Shown: positions 53,142 through 64,000, numbered from the stretch's first letter. The stretch: 64,000 nucleotides of DNA from Monocercomonoides exilis (GCA_001643675.2 LSRY02000029.1:434001-498000), one strand, 5' to 3'. Program-made: numbers and translations. Notes: generated by a model not told the origin, from the sequence alone.

Positions 53142-53985
53142 CTAAAAAGAATTGTCTTTCAGTTGTATTAAATTATAAACTTTTTTTCATAAGGTTTTTT
53201 TTATTCTCTTTTGCTGAAGTGTGAATTTGTTTACAATTTGAATTGAATTGATTGGGAATTGTGGATATCTTTGAAACTGTAATAAGAAAAACCATCTTGC
53301 TATTTCAAATCGGAAATTCCAAAGACATCCTGCACTTCAAATGTCTTGTCAAATAGCAGCATGCCAAAAAAATTAGAAATGCAGTATCACAAGAAAAACA
53401 ATATTCGAACTGATCGAAAAACATATTTAAAGTTATTTTGGGATATTTTTTTCATTTTTTTTTTTTTTAACATTGCTATCAAAGATCATCTGTTTAAAAA
53501 TTCTTTTATTCATTGGATCGGAAAAATGAATATCATGGATTTTTCTATGTGTGTAAAGCGATTTTATAAACAAGATTTTAAAAATTTTGAGCAAATGATT
53601 GAGAAATAACATTAACTGATCGACCAATAGTTTCACATAAAAGTATGTGTTGTAGAGGCTCAATTGCAATGCACTGAGCCTATAATTAATTATTGACCTC
53701 CTCGGATAAAAAATCGTTGAATGATCACCACCCATAGATATTATATCAATATCTGAAATAAGCTCCTTTTATAAAAATAAAACTTTTAAATAAAGATTTG
53801 CATTTGCGTTTTGAAAAGTGTGAAATATTGAACTCCATTTTATCCCAATGAATTCATTTTTTTGCACTTATTTTTTCGTGTGCTTGAATTAGTAAAGATG
53901 GATCAATTGTCAAATGAATTGAAACTTGAGAAAAGCATTTTAGAGAAATGTTTGCCTCTTTTATGAATTTAAAATTTCTTAAAAT
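53142..53985. other. interval without supported gene
   Basis: AT-rich, with overlapping short ORFs on both strands and no recognisable product. It may hold further decayed coding sequence. Confidence 0.45.
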
Positions 53986-54363
53986 TTGATGATATTGAAA
54001 AACATCATTGAAATGCTGTATTTTAAAGATGAACACGTGGAATTTTTGCATTCTACTGATGAGTATCAAGTGTTCAGCGCGTTTAAAACAAGTGGAGAAA
54101 AGAACATTTTGAAACATTATCATTTTGAAGATAGCTTTGATTTTGCAAATGAAGATATTAACTTAAAGCTTTCAAAAGGGCAGAAAATCAAAAGTCCATA
54201 CACCGAAAGCATTGTGAATATAACTTTTTTTGGTGGCTGCGATTTGTACATTGAATCGGAAGACCAAGAGGGCACTGTACTGAAAGATGATGTGGAGCTG
54301 AGAAAAAGTGAAGGAAAGCATTATTCGAATGAAGTTTGTATTAAGCATTCATTCACAAGATAG
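53986..54363 (+). CDS. uncharacterised ORF, 125 aa
   Basis: An open frame with coding-like composition: EFLHSTDEYQVFSAFKTSG, then LKHYHFEDSFDFANEDINL and NITFFGGCDLYIESEDQEG. No domain is recognised. It lies just upstream of the pseudokinase exon, but the phases do not match at the best donor (GTTTGT at about 54336), so I did not join them. It could be a remnant of the N-terminal part of that gene. Confidence 0.3.
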   Translation: MMILKNIIEMLYFKDEHVEFLHSTDEYQVFSAFKTSGEKNILKHYHFEDSFDFANEDINLKLSKGQKIKSPYTESIVNITFFGGCDLYIESEDQEGTVLKDDVELRKSEGKHYSNEVCIKHSFTR

Positions 54364-54448
54364 AATCAGTTATTATTTAATGGTGTTTTTTTTAATTCAT
54401 GTATGTTTATTTTTAATTATTAAAAGGAATTATGGACAATTATTTCAG

Positions 54449-55405
54449 ACATTTTGATGGGAATTTTTGAATACATTAAGACTGATTTAAAGCATGGCAA
54501 CATCCATTTGCAAAACATTCTTTTAACTCCTGATGGCCATGCAAGACTAGGTTTGTTCAAATTTTTTACGAATTTTTTCATTTTACACAAATCTGTTCAT
54601 AAAATTATTTGCGACCAAAACGATTAGGCATATTTCGAATCAAAATGCCGACCTTGACTCATGGACAAGCAACAGATTCGTCTTCGAGTTCATCATCGCC
54701 AGCAGCAGAACAGACGTTTTCAAATTCAACGTCTGATCTTCAGCAGCTTGGAATGGTGCTCTTTGAGCTGTGCACGCTCCGCCCTCCGACGCCTGCTGAT
54801 TTGGATGAGTTGTATGAATTATCCGAACAGACAAGAATTTCTGCAAAAAGAGCTAGCCATTTCCTTGAAAGTCGCTGTGACACAAGTGTTGACAAGCAGA
54901 TAGCAGCACTCATAGCTCTGCTGTTGTTGGTGCCAAAGACAAAGAAAGAAAAAGGAACGGCGGACATAGAAGACTTTACCAAAGTGTTTTGTCTGTGGGG
55001 TGTGGCGAAGAGGCTGCCGAGGCGAATCAAATTAGAGATGAGAGAAATGAGAAGAGCTCATAACGGATTGGAGGAGAAAAACGGAAGGGAAGAGAAAGAA
55101 AAAGAGAAAGAGGAGGAAGAGGAGGAAGAAAAGGAAAATGAGGAAGAAGAGAAAGAGAAAGAGAAAGAGAAAGATCAGATCAAAAGTGGAGAAAACACAC
55201 GAAATAGTCGAAGAAACTTACAAAGAAACAAACTAACAGCGCAGATGACGAGGAAGCAGAGGAAGAACAAGAAGAAGAATGAGAAGACTTCTATTTTGGA
55301 AAACAATGAATCAGATTCTTTTGATGATGAATCGCCTGCGCATCCATTTTACAGCAGTTCTGCAAACAGACAGTTATATTTTTGGACTCCTTCTTCTAAA
55401 TCAAA

Positions 55406-55459
<54 letters not shown>

Positions 55460-56198
55460 TCCTTCTCATTCTTCCTCTTCCTCTTCCTCTCACTTTGCTT
55501 TTTCTTCTCCTTCTCCTTCTTCCTATTCTTCTTTTTCTTATCCAACCACTTCCTCTTCTCGTTCTTATTATTCTTATCCTTCTCATCGTTCTAATCGTTC
55601 TAAACGTTCTAAACGTTCTAATCGTTCTTCTTCTTCTTCTTCTTCCTCAGCTTCTTTTCAATCTTCTGATTGTTTTGAAACACTTGGTTGGATTTCATTT
55701 TTAATTGTATATTTGGCATTTGTTTTATTTCTTTCTTTTCATTTTCGTTCATCATCATCTTCTTCCTCCTCTTCCTCTTCTTCCTCCTCCTCTTTCTCTT
55801 CCTCCTCTTTCTCTTTCTCTTCTTTCTTGAATTATCTGCTTTTTCTTCTCTTAAACAAAATAGATTCTATTCTTTCTTTTCTCTTTTCTTCTTACTCTTC
55901 TCCATTTAACTTTTCTAGCTATTTAAAGAAACTTTCTTGTCATTTTCTTGATAATCTTGATGATTTTATAATTTGTGCTGTTTGCATCTTTTTATTGCTT
56001 TGTTTGTCTTTTGCTGCTCTTTATCTTGTTCTTTTTGTATTTCAACTTGCAATTTTTTTGATTCGTTGCGCCATTCGCGCTGTTCGTTTTTCAATTCGCA
56101 AATTTTTCATATTGTTTATCATTTTGCTCGCTTTTCTCTTCATTTGCCGTTATTTAAAATCATTCGATTTCCCTTTCGATTTCTGTGCAGCTTATTAA
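54449..56198 (+). CDS. pseudokinase with Ser-rich linker and C-terminal membrane helices (5' end unresolved)
   Basis: Exons 54449-54550 and 54628-56198 join in phase (GTTTGT donor, TTAG acceptor) to about 556 residues. The first exon aligns with the kinase catalytic loop: GIFEYIKTDLKHGNIHLQNI then LLTPDGHARLGIFRI, with HGN for HRD, His for the loop Lys, and IFR for DFG. The second has SDLQQLGMVLFELCTLRPPTP, the kinase helix-F region. Catalysis is therefore unlikely. A Lys/Glu-rich stretch and long Ser runs follow. The last ~200 aa contain several hydrophobic helices (around WISFLIVYLAFVLFLSF and IICAVCIFLLLCLSFAALYL). No N-lobe was found upstream, so this may be truncated or a pseudogene. A membrane-tethered scaffold role is inference. 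Confidence 0.6.
55407..55458. repeat. (TCA)n microsatellite encoding a Ser run
   Basis: Uninterrupted TCA triplets inside the pseudokinase gene encode consecutive serines. Mixed TCT/TCC/TCA Ser-codon tracts continue downstream. Confidence 0.9.
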
Positions 56199-59100
56199 AA
56201 AATTGAAGACGACAATGAAAAAAATAAATAAATTAAGAAAGATAGAAAGAATGGAAGACTTCACTCTTCTTCTTCTTCTTCTTCTTCTTCTTGAAAAAAT
56301 AAATCGTAGTTTTTCTCAACATTATTTGTAATTGTTATTTTCAATTTTTTGCGAGCAACAAAAACTTCTTCTGAACTTCTTGTTTTCTTTCATCATTTTC
56401 AGATTTGATTTGATTTGATTTGATTTTTGATTCGCTTGTTTTGTTTATTTGTTTTTCTTTCTTCTTCTGATTGCTCTTTTCAGCATTTATTTTTTTTTTG
56501 ATTTTTTCATATGTGTTTTGTTTGTTTTGTTTGTGGAAAATTGAAGAAGCTAAAGAAAGTGGAAGAGAAAAAGGAGAGAAACGAAAAGAGAAAGAAAGAA
56601 ATCATTCGTCATCACCTTCTTCTTCTTCCTTTTCTTCTTCTTTTTTTTTCTTCAACAACATATTCAACAATTCATGATTCTTCTTCTTTGTCTTCAATTG
56701 AAGATAATGAATTACCAAAAGAAAAAGGCAAAGAAGAAGAATCACGAATTGCCGAATATGTTGTCGAAAAGAAAAGAAGACGAAAAATATAAAGAACTTT
56801 AATGCTTCTTCATCTTCCACTATTTCCTCATTTAAAGAAGTTTATTTTGACTGAAGAAAGACAGAAAGCAGCAAGACTTGTTTGAAATGCTTGTGCTGAT
56901 TGTTATTTGCAAAAGAAGCAAAGCAAAAAGATTGTTCTTGCATATTTAAACAAGATTTGCAAGTTTGGGGAGGAAAAGGCGAGAAAGAAAGAAAGAAAGA
57001 AAGAAATATAATATTTATTCATTTGGAAGCATTTTGTTTGTTTTATGTTGTTTTGAGGAACTTTGCATTTGGTTGTGAAGAACTAACAATTTACCTGTGA
57101 TAATGATTTAATTTCAAAGCTTCCATATTTCTCATTATTTGTTTGTTTACGATTAAATGATCAATCATGTTAAGCTTCTTTTCTCTTTTTTCTTTTTTTA
57201 TCATTGAGCTTTAAATGTTTTATTTCATACAAATCTTTCTGATAGTTTTTTTCTCCTTTAAATCAATCTTTTTGTTATATTGTGATGTTTGCAGTACCGT
57301 TTTCTAATTATTTCAGTTCGAGTCTTGAAGCATGCTGACTTCTTTCAAGTTGTTTGTATTTTGATGTTTTTAAACCAAAGCAGTGCTTGGCGCACAATAA
57401 CGGACAATGAATTTGCTCTTTGTTTTGCGTCAGTCTTCTTTGGGCGTTGAAATACCATGCACTTTCAAAGCTGCTAATCAAAATATTTTTCATTTGCATA
57501 TTAGTCTTTGTGGCAAACTGACTTTATTTTAATATGCTCGACATGCCTACTAACAATAAAAAAGTTTATTCGAGTATTTTAATTTTTTCTTTCATTGCAT
57601 TTTTTTCCATTGACATATCTTCGTCTTCTTTAATGTATTTATTTTTTTTTTTTCTTCTTCTTCTTCTTAATGCGTTTGAATACATCACTTCGATTTTTTG
57701 AAAACATTAAAAGATCAGTTTATTGTGAAAGAGAAATTTGATTCTTCATTTTAAAAAACATTCAAATTTAAATTGTTTATCACCAAAAATATTTTGACTT
57801 TTTAATTGAAAATGGGACGAAATATTTTGCTTTATGAATTTTGTTCCATTCTACTCAAACAAATATTTTTCTCAATTTTAGTATTTTTCTGTATTTTTTT
57901 GACATGGGAATGAAAAACTTATTATGATAAGGTTGGAGAAAAAGTTTGGAACAAATCTATGTTTTTTTCATTAATGAAAAAATTTTGCCCAAAATAGTGA
58001 ATCAAAAGATATTGCAATTGGGTTATATTTCTTTTATAACCCAAATTTTTCGATATGTGAAATTTTCAAATAAAAAATGTCTCCCTTATCTCCGAGCGTA
58101 GCAAAAAAAGCAGGAGATAAAAGATATAAAAATGCATTTTATTAATAAATAAACAAACAAATAAATTTTGAAACGCAAACTTTCAATTGCTCGCTTAACT
58201 TCAGATTTCAACATTTGGGAAATAACTAACTCCAACCATAACAGCGCTTCTGTGAGAAAGCTGAAATAACAATACAAAAAGAAAATGAAGAATGCGACAA
58301 TAAAGCATCCTGAGAGCACCATGAAGTCAAAGTAGATCTGAGCAAAATGGCAAAAACATTCCTCCTTCCTCTTCAATACACCCCTCATAAAGAAGAAGAA
58401 GAAAATATCTTTGTCTTTTTTTGTATCATGCAATTTTATTAATGAGCCTTGATAAATAAATGACAGAAGCAGAACTCATAGATATCTTCCATGTTCTGTG
58501 AAGAACCAAAATACGTTAACTTCTTCAATCATCAACAAAAATCCTACAAAACACACTCGCATATTTCCAACAGCTGCTGCTGCTGCTTAACTCTCATTGA
58601 TGCTGCTGATCTCCAGTCACATTGCTTTTCATTGATTCCTCGCCTTCTTCTTCTTCTTTATTTCAGAAAAATATCATCCTTTCCATATTGTCGGTTACTC
58701 TCGTTGCCCAAAAACGCAACAATCAGTTCTCCTGCATTACATTCCAATATTGCGATATAATTATAGCTGTTCTCCATTTCCCACTGCTTTCAGTCCTCTT
58801 TTGTCTTCATTCTTTAAAGAATAATCTGTTTATTTTCATCTCTTGCTCCAAAAAATATCATAAAAAGCATGACATTTGCACATATTCCTTTATTTCCTTG
58901 TTGTTACACAACAATCAGTGCCATTCTTTAATATTGCACTCCAAAGCGGAGATTGGCCATTTCAACAATAACTCATATTCCTGTTCTTTGGAAAGGATAC
59001 AGACGAAAATATCTTCACAATCAATAGAACAATATTTAATACATTCGTTCATCAATTTTCAATAAACGAAAATCGTTATTATTCCTTGGGACAACGAATC

Positions 59101-59640
59101 TCAACAATTCATTAGATGGAATTTCAGAATTATTCCATTTCCACCATTTCCAGCTGCAATCATTGGAAATAATTCTTCTAATTATTTGGGAAATGTTCAT
59201 TAATTGAACTCTCATTTTGTTAAACTTTATTCCTTTTAAAAAAAAACTTTGATCAAAACATCCATAATAACAAACAGAAAAAGCAAAGCGTTTTTTTTTT
59301 TTCTTTGAAATTACAAATCGAAAATGTTCGCGGAAGATGAAACAGTTTGAATGCATATATTTCTTTCATCTTTTATGAGTTTTTATTTTTCATCTGATTG
59401 TACTGTCCAATCATATGGACTTTCATTGTGAATTACAAATTGGTGTTGTTTTCTGAATGAAATTTAAAATAAAAAAATCTGCATATAGGAGACAGACAAA
59501 ACTAAAAAGTTAACAAGTTTGAAATAATTGTTGCATGTGAATTCTTGCTTATTGTATTTCTTTCTTTCTTTTTTTTTGAAGAATTGTTTTCTGAGCTGGA
59601 AGGCTGCGATGAAATTGAGCAAAAACAAAAATTCATTGAA
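56199..59640. other. gene-poor interval with simple repeats
   Basis: No gene is supported. It holds (CTT)n at about 56266-56293, GAAA-rich stretches near 56985-57005, T-rich tracts and several short ORFs. One minus ORF (58086-58433, 115 aa, hydrophobic) shows no family features. A possible degraded end of the dispersed repeat begins at about 57811. Sequence just before 59641 stays open in the frame of the next gene back to an acceptor-like TTTGAAG at about 59576-59582. Confidence 0.5.
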
Positions 59641-61230
59641 ATGAATGAAGTGATTAATGAAATGGATAAAAATGAATTCGCATCTGTTTTCACAACAGAA
59701 CTGTATGATAAAATTCACAAAATGATTGAAGAAAAGAAAATAACAATGAAAAATGCTTTTTATTTGCTAAAGCATATTGGATATTGCAAAAGAATGAACG
59801 GTATCCAGAGCAGGAACTTTTTATATTCCTGGTTGAATTCAAGATTTAATGAGATGATTATTGATGAAAGTGAGAAGAAAGAAGGGATAAACCAAAAGCT
59901 ATTGGTTGATCTGTGCGAATGCTATTTGATGCTATTCGATGGTCATAGTTCAGAAGAATTAACTCCAATTTGTGTGCCCTATCTTGTGAAAGTTGCATCG
60001 AACAAAAAAGAAAACAAAGAAACTCAAAAAGAAGTGGAAATGGCTTTGCTGGCTTTGAGCAGCTATGAACAATGGGATGTTTGAATAATTAATTGCCTGA
60101 TTTGTTGAATTGTTGAATTCTTTTGTTGATGTATTTTTGATTCTTATAAGGAAATGGAACAAGAGTTGTATTTGAATGAAATCAAAGATATTATCCTATA
60201 TCATCAAGAACACAACAATCTGACACGACTTGCTTATCAGTCTGTTTGGGAGTTTTTGATTTACCGATTATTCAACAACCGGTCTTTGGAAGGTGCAATT
60301 ACAAATGAGTTGCATTTTATCAAAGATGCAATAAAGGAAATGGAAATACTGACAAAAAATATCGATTGGAAAATAGGAAAAGAAGAGGAACGAGGAAAAG
60401 AAGCAAAAGAACTTCTGATTTTGATAAGATGGCTTGAAACAACGAGATCTTATTTTTTCTCATGCAAAATTTGGAATGAAGAATCTGTTAAACTGATCGA
60501 AACAGTTTCAAGGGTGTTGAGGGCAGCGAAGGAGAATAATGGAGAAATTAACAGAAAATGCATAAATACTATTAAAGCAGCAGCAGAAAACATAGCTGTG
60601 AAAGTTGATGATCTGTTGAAAGGAGGAGCCGTTGATGCTGTTCTGGAGGAGAATCATCGAACAACGTTGAATGATAAAATAACAAGGGAATATTTAGCAT
60701 TTTTTCTTTCGATATCAAGGCGTCTCAAAGAAGAGGAAGAAGAAGAAACGGAAGAAGAAGAAACGGAAGAAGAAGAAACGGAAGAAGAAGAAAAGGAAGA
60801 AGAAGAAAAGGAAGAAGAAGAAAAGGAAGAAGAGGAAGAAGAGGAAGAAGAAGAAAAGGAAGAAGAAGAAAAGGAAGAAGAAATGGAAGAAGAAGAAAAG
60901 GAAGAAGAAGAAAAGGAAGAAGAAATGGAAGAAGAAGAAAAGGAAGAAGAAGAAAAGGAAGAAGAAGAAAAGGAAGAAGAAGAAAAGGAAGAAGAAATGG
61001 AAGAAGAAGAAAAGGAAGAAGAAATGGAAGAAGAAGAAAAGGAAGAAGAAGAAAAGGAAGAAGAAATGGAAGAAGAAGAAAGAAAAGAGTTGAAAAGGAA
61101 AGTGCTTGAAAAGATGGAGGAAGAAGGATATGAAGATTGGATTATCGGATTGAGTTATTATGTTATTAAAGAAATGTATTATTCATATTTTATGATTCGA
61201 AGAAATGAAGAATATTTTGTGCACTGTTAA
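59641..61230 (+). CDS. ARM-like helical family protein with Glu/Lys repeat
   Basis: Exons 59641-60078 and 60151-61230 (GTTTGA donor, phase 0) give 505 aa. The protein is helical with ARM/HEAT-like periodicity: YDKIHKMIEEKKITMKNAFY, LLVDLCECYLMLFDG, YLVKVASNKKE, WEFLIYRL, LLILIRWLETT and VSRVLRAAKENN. A repeat of about 115 residues made of E, K and a few M/T (60730-61085) interrupts it before a conserved-looking end (RKVLEKMEEEGYEDWIIGL). Two degenerate relatives lie at 51.3-52.1 and 62.9-63.6 kb. The frame is open upstream of the chosen ATG (EELFSELEGCDEIEQKQKF) to an acceptor-like site, so a 5' exon may be missing. Function unknown; a scaffold is a guess. Confidence 0.7.
60730..61085. repeat. 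coding minisatellite, GAAGAAGAAAAG-type units
   Basis: Tandem units of GAAGAAGAAAAG and close variants (GAAACG, GAAATG) encode EEEK/EEET/EEEM blocks inside the ARM-like gene. The uniform nucleotide sequence suggests recent slippage or unequal exchange. Confidence 0.9.
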
Positions 61231-61917
61231 AAATGTTTTGACAATTCGCTTCATTTGAATATGAGTGCAGCTGTTATTCCTTTTAAATATTTTTTAAAGA
61301 AAATGAGAGAGAAAAAGACATTTTATTGTTCAAAGTATGATTCCATTTGACTTTTGCATTTTCTCAAAACAATAATTGATTTCAAAAAAGAGTGATTAAC
61401 GCAGTGTTATTGCCTTTTATTAGTTCATCATCTTCTTTGACTTTAAAAATTTTTGGTAGACGTTCGACTTTCAATGGAGACAATTCTGTTGTTTATTTCT
61501 CCTTCTTCTGTATCTCAATCCGGAATAGCTCATTTTATATCTCTGCCACTTTTCATTTTTGATGCATCTATAAGAAATATATCATTTTGTCAAAAGGAAT
61601 TGATATGAAACAGCGCTGGGTTATGTATGAAGAAAAGAAATGTTTATTTGATATGTTGTGAATCGAATAAAAATTCAAGGTTATTTCATTGAAGATGCAT
61701 TTACAGAAAAAATTCTATTCAGGAAATTGATTTATAAGGTACCTTTAAGTGTTCCTATATTTTTGACAATTTATCCGAAACAAAATATTTGACTTTACGC
61801 ATTTTCATTGAAAAATAATGCAACTAAGAATCACTTTTTGTGAACAATAATTTCCAACAAAATTGGTTCATTTTTTGAAATACGTTTGAGGTCAGATTGC
61901 ATAATGATATTATATGC
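61231..61917. other. intergenic spacer left of the repeat cluster
   Basis: AT-rich sequence with no gene, RNA or clear repeat. Confidence 0.5.
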
Positions 61918-62190
61918 GGGAAAATATGGACTTTAAAGCTTTTTATGCATAAAGCATGAAAAAATTGTTTCTCTCACACCATTTTCAATCTAAACCAGAT
62001 TATAAAATAAATATGATTTTCATATCCGTATGCAAACATAATTGATTTAACAGCATTATGAAATGCGATCTCACTTATATTACACACAATAAATCCATTT
62101 GTTTCATATTTTTTGATCACAAAAAGTTCATCAAAGATGCAAAATTTTTCGATGAAAATGCCTGAAGTCTAATATTTTGTCCCATAACAA
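61918..62190 (+). mobile_element. MITE-like element, ~270 bp
   Basis: Starts GGGAAAATATGGACTTTAAAGC and ends with the imperfect reverse complement (GCCTGAAGTCTAATATTTTG then TCCCAT). The internal word GCATGAAAAAATTGTTTC is shared with the copy at 29.3 kb. No ORF. A non-autonomous element is inferred from the inverted ends and multiple dispersed copies. Confidence 0.65.
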
Positions 62191-62262
62191 TTACGTTTGT
62201 ATACAGACATGAAAATAATATTTATTTTGAATTCGGTGAAAAAGAAATAAAGTTATGAGTGA

Positions 62263-62330
62263 AGCAATTTTTCATGCTTTGTTCAAAAAAAGCTTGAAAG
62301 TCTGTATTTTCCCCCATTTTATCAAAGGGC
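62263..62330 (-). repeat. inverted partial copy of the same element
   Basis: Reverse-complement match to the element's left end (GCATGAAAAATTG, CTTTCAAGC, GGGGGAAAATA). It faces the copy that begins at about 62383, forming an inverted pair. Confidence 0.6.
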
Positions 62331-62382
62331 TAAATGTTTTCAAGTTAACTTTCATCAACACTCTTTGGTGTTTATAATATGG

Positions 62383-62650
62383 GGGAAAAAACGGACTTTC
62401 AAGCTTTTTTTGCACAAGGTATCGAGAATTTTCTTCGCTCATAACTTTATTTCACTCTCTCAGATTTTAAAATAAATTTGTTTTTCATATTTGCAAATTG
62501 TAATCATTGATGAAATAATATAAAAATATCCAACATTTCACGAATATCAAAAAATTGACACATTTTTATTTCGGTTTTTGAACTCAAAAAGTCAATGGAA
62601 CGTGCATATTTTTCAATGAAAATGTCTGTAGTGAAATACATAATACCATA
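62383..62650 (+). mobile_element. MITE-like element, second ~265-bp copy
   Basis: Starts GGGGGAAAAAACGGACTTTC, contains AAGCTTTTTTTGCACAAGG, and ends near TTTTTCAATGAAAATGTCTG then TAGTGAAATACATAAT. Colinear with the 61918 copy and with both halves of the interrupted copy at 29.3-30.6 kb. Confidence 0.6.
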
Positions 62651-62825
62651 TGGGTGATTATTTTTGAAATCATATCTTTTTTCGGAGTGTTGATTTTTCA
62701 AAGAATGTTTGTCTTTTGAAAGAAAAATTTTATTCAAAGGAGAAAAAGCATGACAATTGTTTTTTTAAATCAAATCGTTTTTCCGAATCAAAGATTAAAA
62801 TGAATCCAATTAGCCTTTTCACTTT

Positions 62826-62829
<4 letters not shown>

Positions 62830-62876
<47 letters not shown>
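62830..62876. repeat. T47 homopolymer
   Basis: 47 consecutive T just 3' (on the minus strand) of the degenerate ARM-like copy. Likely length-variable. Confidence 0.9.
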
Positions 62877-62939
62877 CTTGAAATATTTTGCTCCGAAATT
62901 TTTGAATGAAAAATAATCACAATAATACCCATATTGCCT

Positions 62940-63580
62940 TTCATAATCAGAAAAATTTTAATGAAAACTTGTGAGTACGTCGTCCAATCCATCTTCTTCC
63001 GTGCTTTCAAATATTTTCCTTTTCAACTCTATTCTTTTCTCTTCTTCCGTTTTGCAAACAATCTTTTCTTTCAGTCGACCTGAAATAGAAATATAAAATC
63101 TCAAGCTGTCTTGTTCCATTTTGACACATATTGTTGGTTGCTGAATCTCTCTTAGAAACAACATCAACAGCTCAACCTTCCAAAAAGAAATTAACTTTTA
63201 TTGCTTTGTTTCCTGCTTCAGTTTCCAATTTGGGAATGCATTGATTGTTTGTTTCTTCGAAGTTATCCCTTGACATTCGAAAAATACACATTATGTTATT
63301 GATAAGAACAACAAATTCTTCATTTCACAATTGATATTTGAAAAAATAACATTTCAAAATTAGCAGCCATTTCCTTATTATTGTTGTTTCTATCCAATTT
63401 TTTCCTTTTTCCTCCTCTTCCTTTCTCCTCCAATCCACCAGTTTTTCCAGCTATTCAAATTCCTTAATTGCCTCTCTTGCAAAATGTTGCTCATTCGCAA
63501 CAACTGCTCACATCCTGTTTTTGTTGTTAAATCGGTTAAGCAAAAACTCCAAAGAAGACTTATACACAAGTTGCAAAAGA
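62940..63580 (-). pseudogene. second degenerate ARM-like family copy
   Basis: Conceptual translation of the minus strand gives pieces alignable with the intact gene at 60.15 kb: EQHFAREAIKEFE (cf. ELHFIKDAIKEME), VDWRRKEEEEKGK, IRKWLLILKCYFF (cf. IRWLETTRSYFF), EG-AVDVV (cf. GGAVDAV), ISGRLKEKIV, then ELKRKIFESTEEDG (cf. ELKRKVLEKMEEEG). At least four in-frame stops and several frame changes interrupt it. The Glu/Lys expansion is absent. It is decayed further than the 51.3-kb copy. Confidence 0.6.
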
Positions 63581-64000
63581 TTGTGATGCTCTTAATGACA
63601 TTCGAAAAAAATTTTTTTTGTTTTTATTCGAAAACAGTTCTTTTTCGACAAACTGACAAAGAAAAGAAGATGAAATTTTTTGTCAAAAAAGATTTTTTCT
63701 GAGAAATTCTATTTTTAAACATGTGTTCCTATATGATTATTGACAGGAAAAATAATTTCCTGACGGATCGAGATAAAATTTTCATGTCAAAATCTCAATT
63801 ATGATTATAATATTTTTTTATTCAAATGTTATTATTCATTTATTCTAATTAGCGTAGATTAAAAAATACGTTTTTAAAAAAAGGATATCGACAAAAAGTT
63901 AAAATTGGAATTTTTAGATCATCGAACCTTCAGTGAAGCCAGTGACTGTCAATGGAGTCAGTATCTGTCAGGGAAGAATTTTTTATTTTATTTATGAAAC

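Noticed and set aside
56471-56792. Lys/Glu/Ser-rich short ORFs downstream of the pseudokinase
   Set aside because: They are simple-sequence GAAA and CTT tracts without conserved segments or clear splice sites.
58086-58433. 115-aa hydrophobic minus-strand ORF
   Set aside because: No splice partners, domain or homology-like motif; composition fits AT-rich spacer. Left unannotated as a gene.
58491-59356. Overlapping ORFs on both strands
   Set aside because: Mutually overlapping, low complexity and without recognisable motifs. Possibly decayed coding DNA but not supportable.

Overview
This window is nuclear DNA from a unicellular eukaryote. Almost every gene is split by short spliceosomal introns (about 47-210 nt). 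Non-coding DNA is very AT-rich, proteins carry long Ser, Lys/Glu and His/Arg low-complexity tracts, and TAA, TAG and TGA all act as stops, so the code is standard. CFAP58 and a SHIPPO-repeat protein indicate a flagellate. The mix of intron density, dominant GTTTG 5' splice sites, Kelch/cysteine-rich membrane proteins, degenerate kinases and ARM-like families resembles an oxymonad-type (Preaxostyla) protist. That assignment is inference at low to moderate confidence.

I rebuilt gene models by joining ORFs at GT-AG sites with matching phase. Every complete multi-exon model sums to a whole number of codons.

Layout: 3-2179 (+) is the 3' part of a Kelch/cysteine-rich multi-pass membrane protein. 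2180-5268 is gene-free and holds a ~170-bp-arm palindrome and a second inverted repeat. 5269-12319 has three minus-strand genes: an LMBR1/LMBD1-like membrane protein, an ARM-like plus SPRY protein, and an acidic low-complexity protein. RRP8 (12376-13807, +), the nucleolar methyltransferase, lies head to head with the last of these. 14283-25270 (-) is one giant gene for a ~3,539-aa charged coiled-coil protein. 25629-28528 (-) is a PPPDE (DeSI) peptidase with a PUL-like C-terminus and a 10-nt micro-exon. 28529-31654 is gene-free and holds a mobile-element-like repeat interrupted by another insertion.

31655-36086 (+) is a complete paralogue of the first gene, with the intron at the same place and phase. 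36995-40142 (-) is a DDX5/DBP2-like RNA helicase with an RS-rich tail. 40341-43245 (-) is CFAP58. 43739-48858 (+) is cohesin SMC3 in 11 exons. 49891-51004 (-) is the SHIPPO protein.

From 51 kb onward the window is a decaying, repeat-rich accessory region: a frameshifted ARM-like pseudogene (51256-~52115), other coding remnants, a pseudokinase-membrane protein (54449-56198), an apparently intact ARM-like gene with a Glu/Lys expansion (59641-61230), a cluster of ~270-bp terminal-inverted-repeat elements, and a second degenerate ARM-like copy (~62940-63580). Core housekeeping and flagellar genes thus fill the centre, with fast-evolving family genes and repeats at both ends.
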